From: Pantanalinema sp.
Lineage (GTDB): Bacteria > Cyanobacteriota > Sericytochromatia > S15B-MN24 > UBA4093
Assembly (NCBI GenBank): GCA_036704125.1
Contig: DATNQI010000004.1
Coordinates: forward strand, 47,198-111,197
Reading direction: 5' to 3'
DNA length: 64,000 nucleotides
The notes under the pieces are model-generated. The model saw only the letters and a program-made list of their open reading frames with translations. It ran no database searches and was not told where the DNA came from. Below, one piece after another: positions 1 to 7,144 of the stretch (position 1 is its first letter; each line of letters opens with the position of its first letter). The translations under genes and the position numbers were made by a program.

Positions 1-1
1 G

Positions 2-43
2 CGGACCCAGGCCATGCGCTGGCTCAAGGAGTATCTGGGATGA
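2..43 (+). CDS. C-terminal tail of a probable ECF sigma factor (partial)
   Basis: Only the last 13 codons, ending RAMRWLKEYLG-like (RTQAMRWLKEYLG), then TGA, are in the window. The basic, helical end fits the last helix of an ECF sigma factor region 4. The identification rests mainly on context: the next genes are an anti-sigma factor, an RseB-like protein and an HtrA protease, the usual companions of an RpoE/AlgU-type sigma factor. The gene starts outside the window, so its family cannot be confirmed here. Confidence 0.5.
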   Translation, partial: RTQAMRWLKEYLG

Positions 44-60
44 GAACGGAGGATCCGGTG

Positions 61-510
61 ATGGATTGCGACCATGCGAAGCTGCAGCTCTCGAGCTACA
101 TCGACGACTGCGTCTCGCCGGACGAGGCCCACTGGCTCCACGCCCACCTCTCGGGCTGTCCGGCGTGCACCCGGCACCTGGCGGAGCTGCTCGCCACCCT
201 CCAGGCCCTGCGCGCCCTGCCGCGCCTCCTGCCGGGCACCGACTGCTGGGAGGCCGTCGCCTTCACCCTGCGGCGCGAGGGCCTGATCCGCGCCTGGTGG
301 GCGCGCCCGCTGCCCTGGGGGGTGGCCACGGCCGGCGCGGTCGCCGTGGTGGTCGCCTACACCGCGCTGAGGCCCGCCCCGCCTCCCGCGAGCCTCGACG
401 CCTACTGGCGCGAGCACGCCATCTTCACCGCCCAGGAGGAGCCCGCGCCCTTCAGCGGTGGCCCCTCCATCGACGCCATCGAGGCCACCTTCCAGCTCCA
501 GGGGGAATGA
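61..510 (+). CDS. Zinc-finger anti-sigma factor (RseA/RsiW-like)
   Basis: The predicted 149-residue protein starts MDCDHAK. The ATG at 61 is preferred over the in-frame ATG at 40 because GGAGG at 48-52 sits 8 bases before it. The N-terminal ~45 residues carry a ZAS-type motif, H29-x3-C33-x2-C36 with Cys3 upstream, known in anti-sigma factors that hold an ECF sigma factor inactive. A single hydrophobic segment near residues 80-100 (WGVATAGAVAVVVAYTAL) would anchor it in the membrane, leaving about 50 residues outside. It lies directly after the probable sigma gene and its stop overlaps the next start (ATGATG at 507-512), so the genes look translationally coupled. Confidence 0.85.
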   Translation: MDCDHAKLQLSSYIDDCVSPDEAHWLHAHLSGCPACTRHLAELLATLQALRALPRLLPGTDCWEAVAFTLRREGLIRAWWARPLPWGVATAGAVAVVVAYTALRPAPPPASLDAYWREHAIFTAQEEPAPFSGGPSIDAIEATFQLQGE

Positions 511-1496
511 TGCGCAAATTCGCCCTCGGTATCGCCTCGCTCTCGGTCCTGGCCCTCCTCTCTCCTTCGGCCCAGGCCACCGCCGAGCCTTCGTTCGCGC
601 GCCTGGTCCAGGCCGGCCAGGTCCCCTACGTGGGCGAGCTGGTGGTCAACGGCCGCACCGTCCTCAGGGTGACCCACGGCGCGGGCGATCGCCGCAGGCA
701 GGAGGTCGTCTCGCCCGCGCGCATGGCCGGCGAGCTGGTGGTGGACAACGGCAAGACGCGCTGGCACTACTCGCCGAGGACCCAGCGGGTCGACATCACC
801 CCCTCGACGCTGGGCCTGCGCCGCCCGATGGTCAGCGAGCGCCTGCTGTCTCGCAACTTCCGGCTCGAGGTGGGTTCGCGCGCGACGGTCCTCGGGCGTC
901 CGACCCGCATCGTCGAGATCGTTCCTCTGCACCCGGGCCGCTCGCGCCAGCGCCTCTGGATGGACGTGGCGACGGGCCTGGCGCTCAGGACCGAGCACCT
1001 GAGCCCCTCGGGCCTCGTCCTCGATCGCAGCGAGTTCCGCTCCATCCAGGTCCAGACCGCGCTGAAGCCCGACGCCTTCGAGTTCACCCTTCCCCCTCGC
1101 GCGAAGGTGGGCAGCTCGGTGCAGGTGCTGGCCTCGGGCCAGACCCTCGATGAAATCGACGTGGAGCTGCCGTTCACACCCAGGCTGCCGAGCTACCTGC
1201 CCGCCGGCTTCGAGGTGCTCGACGTCCAGGTCTTCGAGAGCAAGGGCGTCCGCAACGTCCACTGGCGCCTCAGCGACGGGCTCGGTATGCTCTCGCTGTT
1301 CCAGGCGACCCGCGAGAGCATGCCCCCCATGCCCGAAGACGCTCGGGAGGTCACCTTCGAGGGCGGCCGCGGCCACGTGTTGGGCCACGGCTCCCACCGG
1401 ATGCTCTGCTGGGAGATGCCGAACGGCTCCTACTCGCTGGTGGGCGACCTCGCCCAGAGCGAGCTGACCAAGATCGCGGCCTCCACGGCCCCCTGA
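507..1496 (+). CDS. RseB/MucB-like sigma-factor regulatory protein, exported
   Basis: The 329-residue protein begins with a signal peptide (MMRKFALGIASLSVLALLSP, cleavage after AQA). The rest resembles MucB/RseB: a LolA-like N-terminal domain of about 200 residues (VPYVGELVVNG, then a run of strands including TRWHYSPRTQRVDITPS) and a smaller C-terminal domain (LPSYLPAGFEVLDVQVF...). In the known system RseB binds the periplasmic part of the anti-sigma factor and protects it from proteolysis until lipid or protein stress is sensed. Start ATG 507 overlaps the anti-sigma stop, with a second possible ATG at 510. Gene order sigma, anti-sigma, RseB, HtrA parallels algU-mucA-mucB-mucD. The family call is from fold-like pattern and context. 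Confidence 0.75.
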   Translation: MMRKFALGIASLSVLALLSPSAQATAEPSFARLVQAGQVPYVGELVVNGRTVLRVTHGAGDRRRQEVVSPARMAGELVVDNGKTRWHYSPRTQRVDITPSTLGLRRPMVSERLLSRNFRLEVGSRATVLGRPTRIVEIVPLHPGRSRQRLWMDVATGLALRTEHLSPSGLVLDRSEFRSIQVQTALKPDAFEFTLPPRAKVGSSVQVLASGQTLDEIDVELPFTPRLPSYLPAGFEVLDVQVFESKGVRNVHWRLSDGLGMLSLFQATRESMPPMPEDAREVTFEGGRGHVLGHGSHRMLCWEMPNGSYSLVGDLAQSELTKIAASTAP

Positions 1497-1514
1497 GCGA
1501 TCGCTCGCTTGCGG

Positions 1515-1542
1515 GGAACTTTTTCGATCCCTCGTTGGTCTA
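1515..1542 (+). promoter_or_regulatory. RpoE-like ECF promoter upstream of htrA
   Basis: GGAACTT at 1515-1521 and GTCTA at 1538-1542 are separated by 16 bases. This is essentially the sigma-E/AlgU promoter arrangement (GGAACTT, about 16 bases, GTCTA or TCTGA). It lies 68 bases before the HtrA start and just after the sigma/anti-sigma/RseB operon, so the upstream sigma factor probably drives htrA. I see no comparable element at correct spacing before another gene in the window. Confidence 0.7.
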
Positions 1543-1609
1543 TTGAGAGCGATCGCGTCACACGTCCACGTTACGTCCGAACGTTACGCCCGAAAGGAGT
1601 CCAACGCCC

Positions 1610-2800
1610 ATGCGCATGCGCGTGATACCCGCTGCCCTCACCCTGGTGATCGGCGCCGGCGGGGGCGCCATCGGAGCCGCGGCGGTGCTCGCCGCCAAGC
1701 CCGCCGTCGAAGCCCAGCCCGCCTTCGCGACGCCCACCACCGCTCCCATGCCGGTCGTCGCCAGCGGCACCGAGGTCATCGCGGACCTGGTCGACAGGGT
1801 GGGGCCGGCGGTGGTGAACATCGACACGGTCAGCGAGCGGCGGGTTCCCGCCTACTCGTTCAATCCCTTTTCCTTGGATGACTTCTTCAACGGCCAGCCC
1901 ATGCAGCAGCGCCAGCGGATCGTCCAGCAGAAGGGGGTCGGCTCGGGCTTCGTCGTGCGCCCCGACGGCCTGATCGTCACCAACAACCACGTGGTCGCGG
2001 GCGCCACCGAGCTGAGCGTGACCCTGCCGGACGGCCGCAAGTTCAAGGGCAAGCTGATCGGCACCGACCCCGGCAGCGACCTCGCGCTGGTCAAGGTGGA
2101 GGCCAAGGACCTGCCCGCCCTCAAGCTCGCCGACCCCAAGAGCCTGCGCGTGGGCCAGTGGACGGTCGCCATCGGCAGCCCGCTGGGCCTGAGCCACTCG
2201 GTCACCGCCGGCATCCTGAGCGCCATGGACCGCGAGGTCTCGCTCAACAACCGGGTCGGCTTCCTGCAGACGAGCACGCCCATCAACCCGGGCAACTCGG
2301 GAGGGCCCTTGCTCAACATGAAGGGCGAGGTGATCGGGGTCAACACGGCGGTGGCGGCCCACGCCCAGGGGATCGGCTTCGCGGTGCCGGTGGACACCGT
2401 CTCGCGCATCATTCCCCAGCTCGAGGCCAAGGGCAAGGTCGAGCGCGCCTGGCTGGGGGTGGGCCTCAAGGACCTGCCCGACAACCGCCAGGCCATGTTC
2501 TACCCGGTGGATGCCGGGGTGATCGTCGCCCAGGTGGACCCCAGGGGCCCGGCCGCCAAGGCGGGCCTCACGACCGGCGACGTGGTGCAGGCGCTCAACG
2601 GCAAGCCCGTCAAGAACGCGCACGACCTGATCGTCGCGGTGGGTACCCTCAAGGTCGGCGAGAAGGTCTCCTTGCTGGTCAACCGCGAGGGCCAGAAGAA
2701 GACCCTCGACGTCACCCTCGGCCAGATGCCGCAGCGGGTCGCCAACGCTGCGCAAGAGCAGCAGCAGCCCATGGAGGCGCAGCCGGACGACGGCGAATAG
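1610..2800 (+). CDS. htrA: HtrA/DegQ-type serine protease with one PDZ domain
   Basis: The 396-residue S1C protease has an N-terminal hydrophobic signal or anchor (residues 5-29), a trypsin-like domain with His127 (TNNHVV), Asp157 (GSDLALV) and Ser230 (NPGNSGGP), and one PDZ domain near residues 280-370 (GVIVAQVDPRGPAAKAGL). Such proteases degrade or refold damaged envelope proteins. Start ATG 1610 has AAAGGAGT at 1593-1600. An RpoE-like promoter lies at 1515-1542, tying the gene to the upstream sigma/anti-sigma/RseB genes, as mucD is tied to algU. The in-frame sequence upstream of 1610 is short and unlikely to be coding. All triad residues are intact, so activity is expected. Confidence 0.95.
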   Translation: MRMRVIPAALTLVIGAGGGAIGAAAVLAAKPAVEAQPAFATPTTAPMPVVASGTEVIADLVDRVGPAVVNIDTVSERRVPAYSFNPFSLDDFFNGQPMQQRQRIVQQKGVGSGFVVRPDGLIVTNNHVVAGATELSVTLPDGRKFKGKLIGTDPGSDLALVKVEAKDLPALKLADPKSLRVGQWTVAIGSPLGLSHSVTAGILSAMDREVSLNNRVGFLQTSTPINPGNSGGPLLNMKGEVIGVNTAVAAHAQGIGFAVPVDTVSRIIPQLEAKGKVERAWLGVGLKDLPDNRQAMFYPVDAGVIVAQVDPRGPAAKAGLTTGDVVQALNGKPVKNAHDLIVAVGTLKVGEKVSLLVNREGQKKTLDVTLGQMPQRVANAAQEQQQPMEAQPDDGE

Positions 2801-2809
2801 CCCTCTCTT

Positions 2810-2857
2810 CACAGGCGCCCATTGTCGCGGGTTCTTCTGCGATAATGGGCGCCTGTG
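2810..2857 (+). promoter_or_regulatory. 19-bp inverted repeat overlapping an extended -10 for the PAP2 gene
   Basis: Arms 2810-2828 and 2839-2857 are complementary over 19 bases (one G:U pair) around a 10-base spacer, starting CACAGGCGCCCATT. No U-run follows, so a simple terminator is doubtful. The right arm contains TGCGATAAT (2838-2846), an extended -10 correctly placed for the gene at 2878. It may be an operator dyad, a terminator of htrA, or both. Confidence 0.6.
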
Positions 2858-2877
2858 CCGTTGAGGGAGGAAAAATC

Positions 2878-3540
2878 ATGAAAGCATTCGCAAGCATCTG
2901 CCTCGCTACGGCGATCGTCGCGTTGCCGCAAAACGCCCTGGCCGAGCCCGAAGCGCCCTCGCTCGATCTCTCGATCGTGCGCGGGGTCAACACCCTCGGG
3001 TCGCCGGCGCTGGATGCGCCCATGGGCCTGCTGTCCAACAACGTCTTCCTGCTGGGCGCTCCGCTCGCCCTCGCGGTGGCGGCCGACCACACCACCTTCA
3101 AGGCCCCCGCCGCGGCCTTCGTCGCCGAGGGGCTCGCCGGCATGAGCGTCATGCTGATCAAGCCGCTCTTCGAGCGGCCGCGGCCCTTCGCGGCGGACCC
3201 CTCGCTGCGCACGCCGAGCGGAAAGTGGGAGACGGATCCCAACAGCTTCCCCTCGGGCCATGCGGCCGTGTCCTTCGCGGCGGCCACGGCGATCGCCGAC
3301 GCGCGGCCGGATTACGCCTGGCCGGCCTACGGCCTGGCTGCCCTCATCAGCTACTCGCGGATGTACAACGGGGTCCACTACCCCACCGACCTGCTGGCGG
3401 GGGCGCTTCTGGGCTACGGGGCGGGCAAGGTCACGACCTGGGGGATGAGCCAGGTGACGGATCGCCTCGGCTGGCCTATCTCGGGGAAAGTGGTCCCTGG
3501 AAGCGACGCGCTCACCTTCGGCTTCGCTAGGCAGTTCTGA
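2878..3540 (+). CDS. PAP2-family phosphatase, exported or membrane-bound
   Basis: The 220-residue protein has a signal peptide (MKAFASICLATAIVALPQNALA). The three PAP2 signatures are in order: KPLFERPRP, then PSGH (NSFPSGHAAVSF), then SRMYNGVHYPTD, giving the catalytic His pair and the Arg/Lys phosphate contacts. Relatives dephosphorylate lipid phosphates such as undecaprenyl-diphosphate or phosphatidate; the substrate here is not evident. Start ATG 2878 follows GGGAGGA at about 2865-2871. It has its own probable promoter within the dyad at 2810-2857. The protein is compact, with fewer obvious membrane helices than integral PAP2 enzymes, so a soluble periplasmic acid phosphatase is possible. 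Confidence 0.9.
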   Translation: MKAFASICLATAIVALPQNALAEPEAPSLDLSIVRGVNTLGSPALDAPMGLLSNNVFLLGAPLALAVAADHTTFKAPAAAFVAEGLAGMSVMLIKPLFERPRPFAADPSLRTPSGKWETDPNSFPSGHAAVSFAAATAIADARPDYAWPAYGLAALISYSRMYNGVHYPTDLLAGALLGYGAGKVTTWGMSQVTDRLGWPISGKVVPGSDALTFGFARQF

Positions 3541-3611
3541 TCCCCCGGGCCTCGGAACGATGAGATCCCCCCACCCCTCCCATCTAACAAAACCAGGCAT
3601 GTGTTGTGGTG

Positions 3612-3626
3612 GCCGCTGTAAGCGGC
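3612..3626 (+). terminator. Short hairpin after the PAP2 gene
   Basis: GCCGCT (3612-3617) pairs with AGCGGC (3621-3626) across a 3-base loop, followed by the T-containing TTGATT. It sits between the convergent PAP2 and glpD genes. The stem is short, so termination is only possible. Confidence 0.3.
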
Positions 3627-3660
3627 TTGATTGAACAGTTTCGTTAGACGTTCACCCTAA

Positions 3661-3686
3661 CCCCGCCCCACCGGGGGGCGGGGAAG
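3661..3686. repeat. GC-rich palindromic repeat, copy 1
   Basis: CCCCGCCCC followed by a GGGGCGGGG arm and AAG forms a palindrome ending 7 bases beyond the glpD stop. Related copies lie at 20342-20371 (inverted) and 55932-55960. All three sit immediately past the end of a minus-strand gene or operon. It resembles REP/BIME-type elements and could end or stabilise transcripts. Confidence 0.7.
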
Positions 3687-3693
3687 CCGGACG

Positions 3694-5451
3694 CTAAGCG
3701 TGCACGCCCTTCGTCGTCGCGCGCGCGCGCTCGATCTCGGCGCGGTACGCCGCCACCTCTTTTTCGACCCAGGCGGCGCGGGCCTCCTCGGTCCAGCCCT
3801 CGAGGGCCTGCAGGCTGCCGCTCATCACCGCGGCGATCTCGTCGACGGCGCCCAGGCCCTGGTCGGCATCGAGCAGGTTCAGGCGCGTCCGGCGCATCAT
3901 GACGTCCTGGAGGGTCATGGCCAGCTCGAAGCGCACGAAGTAAGCGACCTCCGAGCGCAACAGCGGCGTCTCGGGGCTCAGGCCCGAGATCCTGCGGTCC
4001 AGGCCGCGATCCGCGTCCATCAGGGACAGCACCACCAGGTAGTTGGTGCCGTAGCGCCCGATGAGGGTGCGGATGAGAGAAGGCTCCACCCGGGGATGGG
4101 TCGCGAGCGCGTACTGCATGTACGCCTCGAAGCTGCCGCCCGGGACGTCGCCGCCCGAGAGGGGCACGTCGTCGCAGTGCCGGTCCGTCAAGGGCGCGAG
4201 CCAGGCCTCCGCGCGCAGGCTCTTGATGGCGACCTCCACGACCTGGCGCGCCATGGCCCGGAAGGTCGTGTACTTGCCCCCTGCCACGCAGATGAGGCCC
4301 GAGGGGGTGGTGAAGATCTCGTGCTCGCGCGAGATGTCCGACTCGCTGACGCCCTCGCCCTCGGGCGCGATCAGGGGCCGCCAGCCGCCGAAGGTCGCGA
4401 TCACGTCGTCGGGCGTCAGGTGCGCCCCCGGGCAGGCGGCGTTCGCCGCCTCCAGCACGTAGCGGATCTCGTCGGGGCTCGCGTAGATGTCGTCGTCCAG
4501 GTACGAATCGCCCTCGCCCTTTTCCGGGTGGGCGGTGTCCGTCGTCCCGATGATCGTGCGATCGCCGTAGGGGATGACGAACATCAGGCGCTTCTTCTTG
4601 GGGTCGGACGTGTCCGCGCTCTTGATCACGATCGCCGCGTCGGTGATCTTGCGGGTGACGACGTGGATGCCCTTGGTCGGCTTCAGGCGCGGCCTGGCCT
4701 CGGGGTCGTCCAGGCGGTTGAGGCGATCCACCCAGGGGCCGGTCGCGTTGATCACCCGGCGGGCATGGACCCTCAGGCGCTGGCCCCCCAGGCGATCGTG
4801 CACCACCACGCCCGAAAGCTTGCCGTCGGGGCCCTTCGCGAAGGACTCGACCTCGGCGTGGTTCGCGATCGCCGCCCCCCAGAGCGCCGCCGACTTGATC
4901 GTCTCGAGGTTCATGCGGGCATCCTCGGTCAGGCCGTCGACGTACGACAGGGCGCCGCGCATGCCCTCCACGCGCAGGACGGGCTCCTTGCCCACCGCCT
5001 CCCTGGGCTTCAGCTTGTGGTGCAGGCGCCCCAGCCGGAACTCCGAGGCGCTCGCGAGGCCGTCGTAGAGCCACAGCCCCAGGTCCATGGTCGAGAGGCC
5101 GAAGCCGCCGTACTCGGCGTAGATCGGGTAGAGGAACTGCAGCTCCTTGGCCAGGTGCGGCGCGTGGCGGAAGAGCTTGTTGCGCTGGCTCAGGGCCTCG
5201 TGGACCAGGCCCAGCTCGGCGTGCTCGAGGTAGCGCAGGCCCCCGTGCAGGAGCTTGGAGCTCTTGCTGCTGGTGCCGCCCGCGAAGTCGCCGCGCTCGA
5301 TGAGGGCCACCTTCAGGCCGCGCAGGGCGCCCTCGAGGGCGACCCCCGCCCCGGTGATGCCCCCGCCGACGACCAGCAGGTCCCAGCTCTCCTTGGAAAG
5401 GCGCTCGAGAGTCACTCGGCGCGAGGTGGCGGACAGTTCACGGCTCAGCAT
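3694..5451 (-). CDS. glpD: Glycerol-3-phosphate dehydrogenase, FAD-dependent
   Basis: The 585-residue protein oxidises glycerol-3-phosphate to dihydroxyacetone phosphate, passing electrons to the quinone pool at the membrane. It has an N-terminal FAD-binding motif (DLLVVGGGITGAG, about residues 24-36), the family's SSKSSKLLHGGLRYLE segment, and GGKYTTFRAMA further on; a C-terminal helical domain completes the usual length. It begins 21 bases after glpK on the same strand, so the two genes form a glycerol-use operon. No glpF facilitator or GlpR-type regulator is visible. The Shine-Dalgarno (AGGGG, about 14 bases upstream) is distant, perhaps lowering its translation relative to glpK. Confidence 0.97.
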   Translation of the reverse strand: MLSRELSATSRRVTLERLSKESWDLLVVGGGITGAGVALEGALRGLKVALIERGDFAGGTSSKSSKLLHGGLRYLEHAELGLVHEALSQRNKLFRHAPHLAKELQFLYPIYAEYGGFGLSTMDLGLWLYDGLASASEFRLGRLHHKLKPREAVGKEPVLRVEGMRGALSYVDGLTEDARMNLETIKSAALWGAAIANHAEVESFAKGPDGKLSGVVVHDRLGGQRLRVHARRVINATGPWVDRLNRLDDPEARPRLKPTKGIHVVTRKITDAAIVIKSADTSDPKKKRLMFVIPYGDRTIIGTTDTAHPEKGEGDSYLDDDIYASPDEIRYVLEAANAACPGAHLTPDDVIATFGGWRPLIAPEGEGVSESDISREHEIFTTPSGLICVAGGKYTTFRAMARQVVEVAIKSLRAEAWLAPLTDRHCDDVPLSGGDVPGGSFEAYMQYALATHPRVEPSLIRTLIGRYGTNYLVVLSLMDADRGLDRRISGLSPETPLLRSEVAYFVRFELAMTLQDVMMRRTRLNLLDADQGLGAVDEIAAVMSGSLQALEGWTEEARAAWVEKEVAAYRAEIERARATTKGVHA

Positions 5452-5472
5452 TGAAGCACTATTCCCCTAAAA

Positions 5473-6999
5473 TTACGCGATGGGCTCGCGGACGCCGTCC
5501 TCCTCATGGAGGACCCAGTCGCGCGAGCGCGAAACGGCGCGCTTCCAGGCCGCGCGCAAAGGAGCGCGCGACGCTTCGGCCATGGCGCTCTCGAAGGTCA
5601 TGAGGCCCGCAGGCGCCGGGATGGCCTCCGGGCTTTGCCAGAAGCCGACGCCAAGGCCCGCGAGCATCGCCGCCCCCCAGGCCGTGCTCTCGACGACGGC
5701 CGCCCGGCGAACGGGCAGGCCCAGCACGTCCGCCTGGAACTGCATCAGGAAGTCGTTGGCGCTGGCCCCCCCGTCCACCCGCAGCTCGCGGATGGCGCGG
5801 CCCGTGTCCGCCTGCATCCCCTCGATGAGATCGGCGCTCTGGAAGGCGATGGACTCGAGGGCCGAGCGCACCAGGTGCGCCCGGGTGGTGCCGCGGGTGA
5901 TCCCCACGATGGTGCCGCGCGCGTACGGGTCCCAGTGGGGAGCACCCAGGCCGACGAACGCCGGCACCAGGTAGACCCCGCCCGTGTCCGGCACCGAGCG
6001 CGCCAGGGCCTCGGTCTGCGAGGCGCTCGAGATGAGGCCCAGCCCGTCGCGCAGCCACTGGATGGTGGCTCCTGCCGAGAAGACGCTGCCCTCCAGGGCG
6101 TAGACCGTCTTGCCGCCGATCTGCCAGGCGATGGTCGTCAGGAGGCGATTGCGGCTGAAGATGGGGCGATCGCCCGTGTTGACCAGCAGGAAGCAGCCGG
6201 TGCCATAGGTGTTCTTGCCCATCCCCTCCTCCCAGCAGCGCTGCCCGAAGAGGGCCGCCTGCTGGTCGCCCGCCATCCCCGAAACGGGGATTCCGGCTCC
6301 CAGGCGGCCGTGGGCCACGGTGCGGGCGAACTCGCCGCTGTTGGGCAGGACCTCGGGCAGCATGGCCCGGGGGATGACGAGGCGCTCCAGGATCTCGGGA
6401 TCCCAGTCGAGGGTCGAGAGGTTGAAGAGCATGGTGCGGCTGGCGTTGGAGAAGTCCGTCGCGTGGCGCGCGCCGCCCGAGAGGCGCCAGAGCAGGTAGG
6501 AGTCGATGGTCCCGAAGAGGACCTCGCCGCGCTCGGCGCGTTCGCGCAGCCCCGGCATCCGGTCGAGCAGCCAAGCAAGCTTGGTGCCCGAGAAGTAGGC
6601 GTCCAGCACCAGGCCGGTCTTGGAGGCGAAGAAGTCGACCAGCCCCTCCTGGCGCAGGGCGTCGCACATTCCCGCGGTGCGGCGGCACTGCCAGACGATC
6701 GCCCGGTGCACCGGCTCGCCCGTTTCGCGGTCCCAGACCACCACCGTCTCGCGCTGGTTGGTGATGCCGATGCCGGCGATCGCATCGCTCGTGGCGCCCG
6801 CGGCCTGGAGGCAGGTGTCGATGGCCTCCTGCACCCCCCGCCAGATCTCGGAGGCGTCGTGCTCGACCCAGCCGGGCTGGGGGTAGTGCTGGGTCACCTC
6901 GCGATAGGCGCGGCCCGCCACGCGGCCGTCGCGGTCGAAGAGCAGGACGGTGGAGCCGGTGGTGCCTTGATCGATGGCCAGGACGTAGCGCGCGGTCAT
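5473..6999 (-). CDS. glpK: Glycerol kinase
   Basis: The 508-residue FGGY-family kinase phosphorylates glycerol at the expense of ATP. The N-terminal nucleotide motif [16 protein letters not shown] (near residue 10) and the C-terminal FGGY stretch around residues 350-390 ([15 protein letters not shown], then [11 protein letters not shown]) are present, and the length is normal for the family. Start ATG 6999 has an AAGAGGAGG Shine-Dalgarno 7 bases upstream. It is the first gene of glpK-glpD. A minus-strand -10-like TAAAAT lies at 7038-7043 without a convincing -35. Confidence 0.97.
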   Translation of the reverse strand: MTARYVLAIDQGTTGSTVLLFDRDGRVAGRAYREVTQHYPQPGWVEHDASEIWRGVQEAIDTCLQAAGATSDAIAGIGITNQRETVVVWDRETGEPVHRAIVWQCRRTAGMCDALRQEGLVDFFASKTGLVLDAYFSGTKLAWLLDRMPGLRERAERGEVLFGTIDSYLLWRLSGGARHATDFSNASRTMLFNLSTLDWDPEILERLVIPRAMLPEVLPNSGEFARTVAHGRLGAGIPVSGMAGDQQAALFGQRCWEEGMGKNTYGTGCFLLVNTGDRPIFSRNRLLTTIAWQIGGKTVYALEGSVFSAGATIQWLRDGLGLISSASQTEALARSVPDTGGVYLVPAFVGLGAPHWDPYARGTIVGITRGTTRAHLVRSALESIAFQSADLIEGMQADTGRAIRELRVDGGASANDFLMQFQADVLGLPVRRAAVVESTAWGAAMLAGLGVGFWQSPEAIPAPAGLMTFESAMAEASRAPLRAAWKRAVSRSRDWVLHEEDGVREPIA

Positions 7000-7103
7000 G
7001 AGGCCTCCTCTTGGGCGATGGCGTGGCGGGCCCTTTCATTTTAGAGCAAATCGTCGCGGGGTATGGTCCCTTTGGGCCAGCTTGGCCCTAATTTCCGCAT
7101 CCT

Positions 7104-7112
7104 TGTTATAAT
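7104..7112 (+). promoter_or_regulatory. Extended -10 promoter of the cyanophycinase-like gene
   Basis: TGTTATAAT is an extended -10 (TGn plus consensus TATAAT), 33 bases before the start codon. A weak TTGGCC lies 19 bases upstream at 7082-7087, so recognition probably relies on the extended -10. Confidence 0.6.
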
Positions 7113-7144
7113 CGAGCCATCGGGACAGCCACAAAGGAGACGGT

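Noticed and set aside
1571..2812. Long minus-strand open frame opposite htrA
   Set aside because: The plus-strand protein has an intact catalytic triad and PDZ domain; the opposite frame is low-complexity His/Asp/Arg-rich sequence typical of antisense frames in GC-rich DNA.
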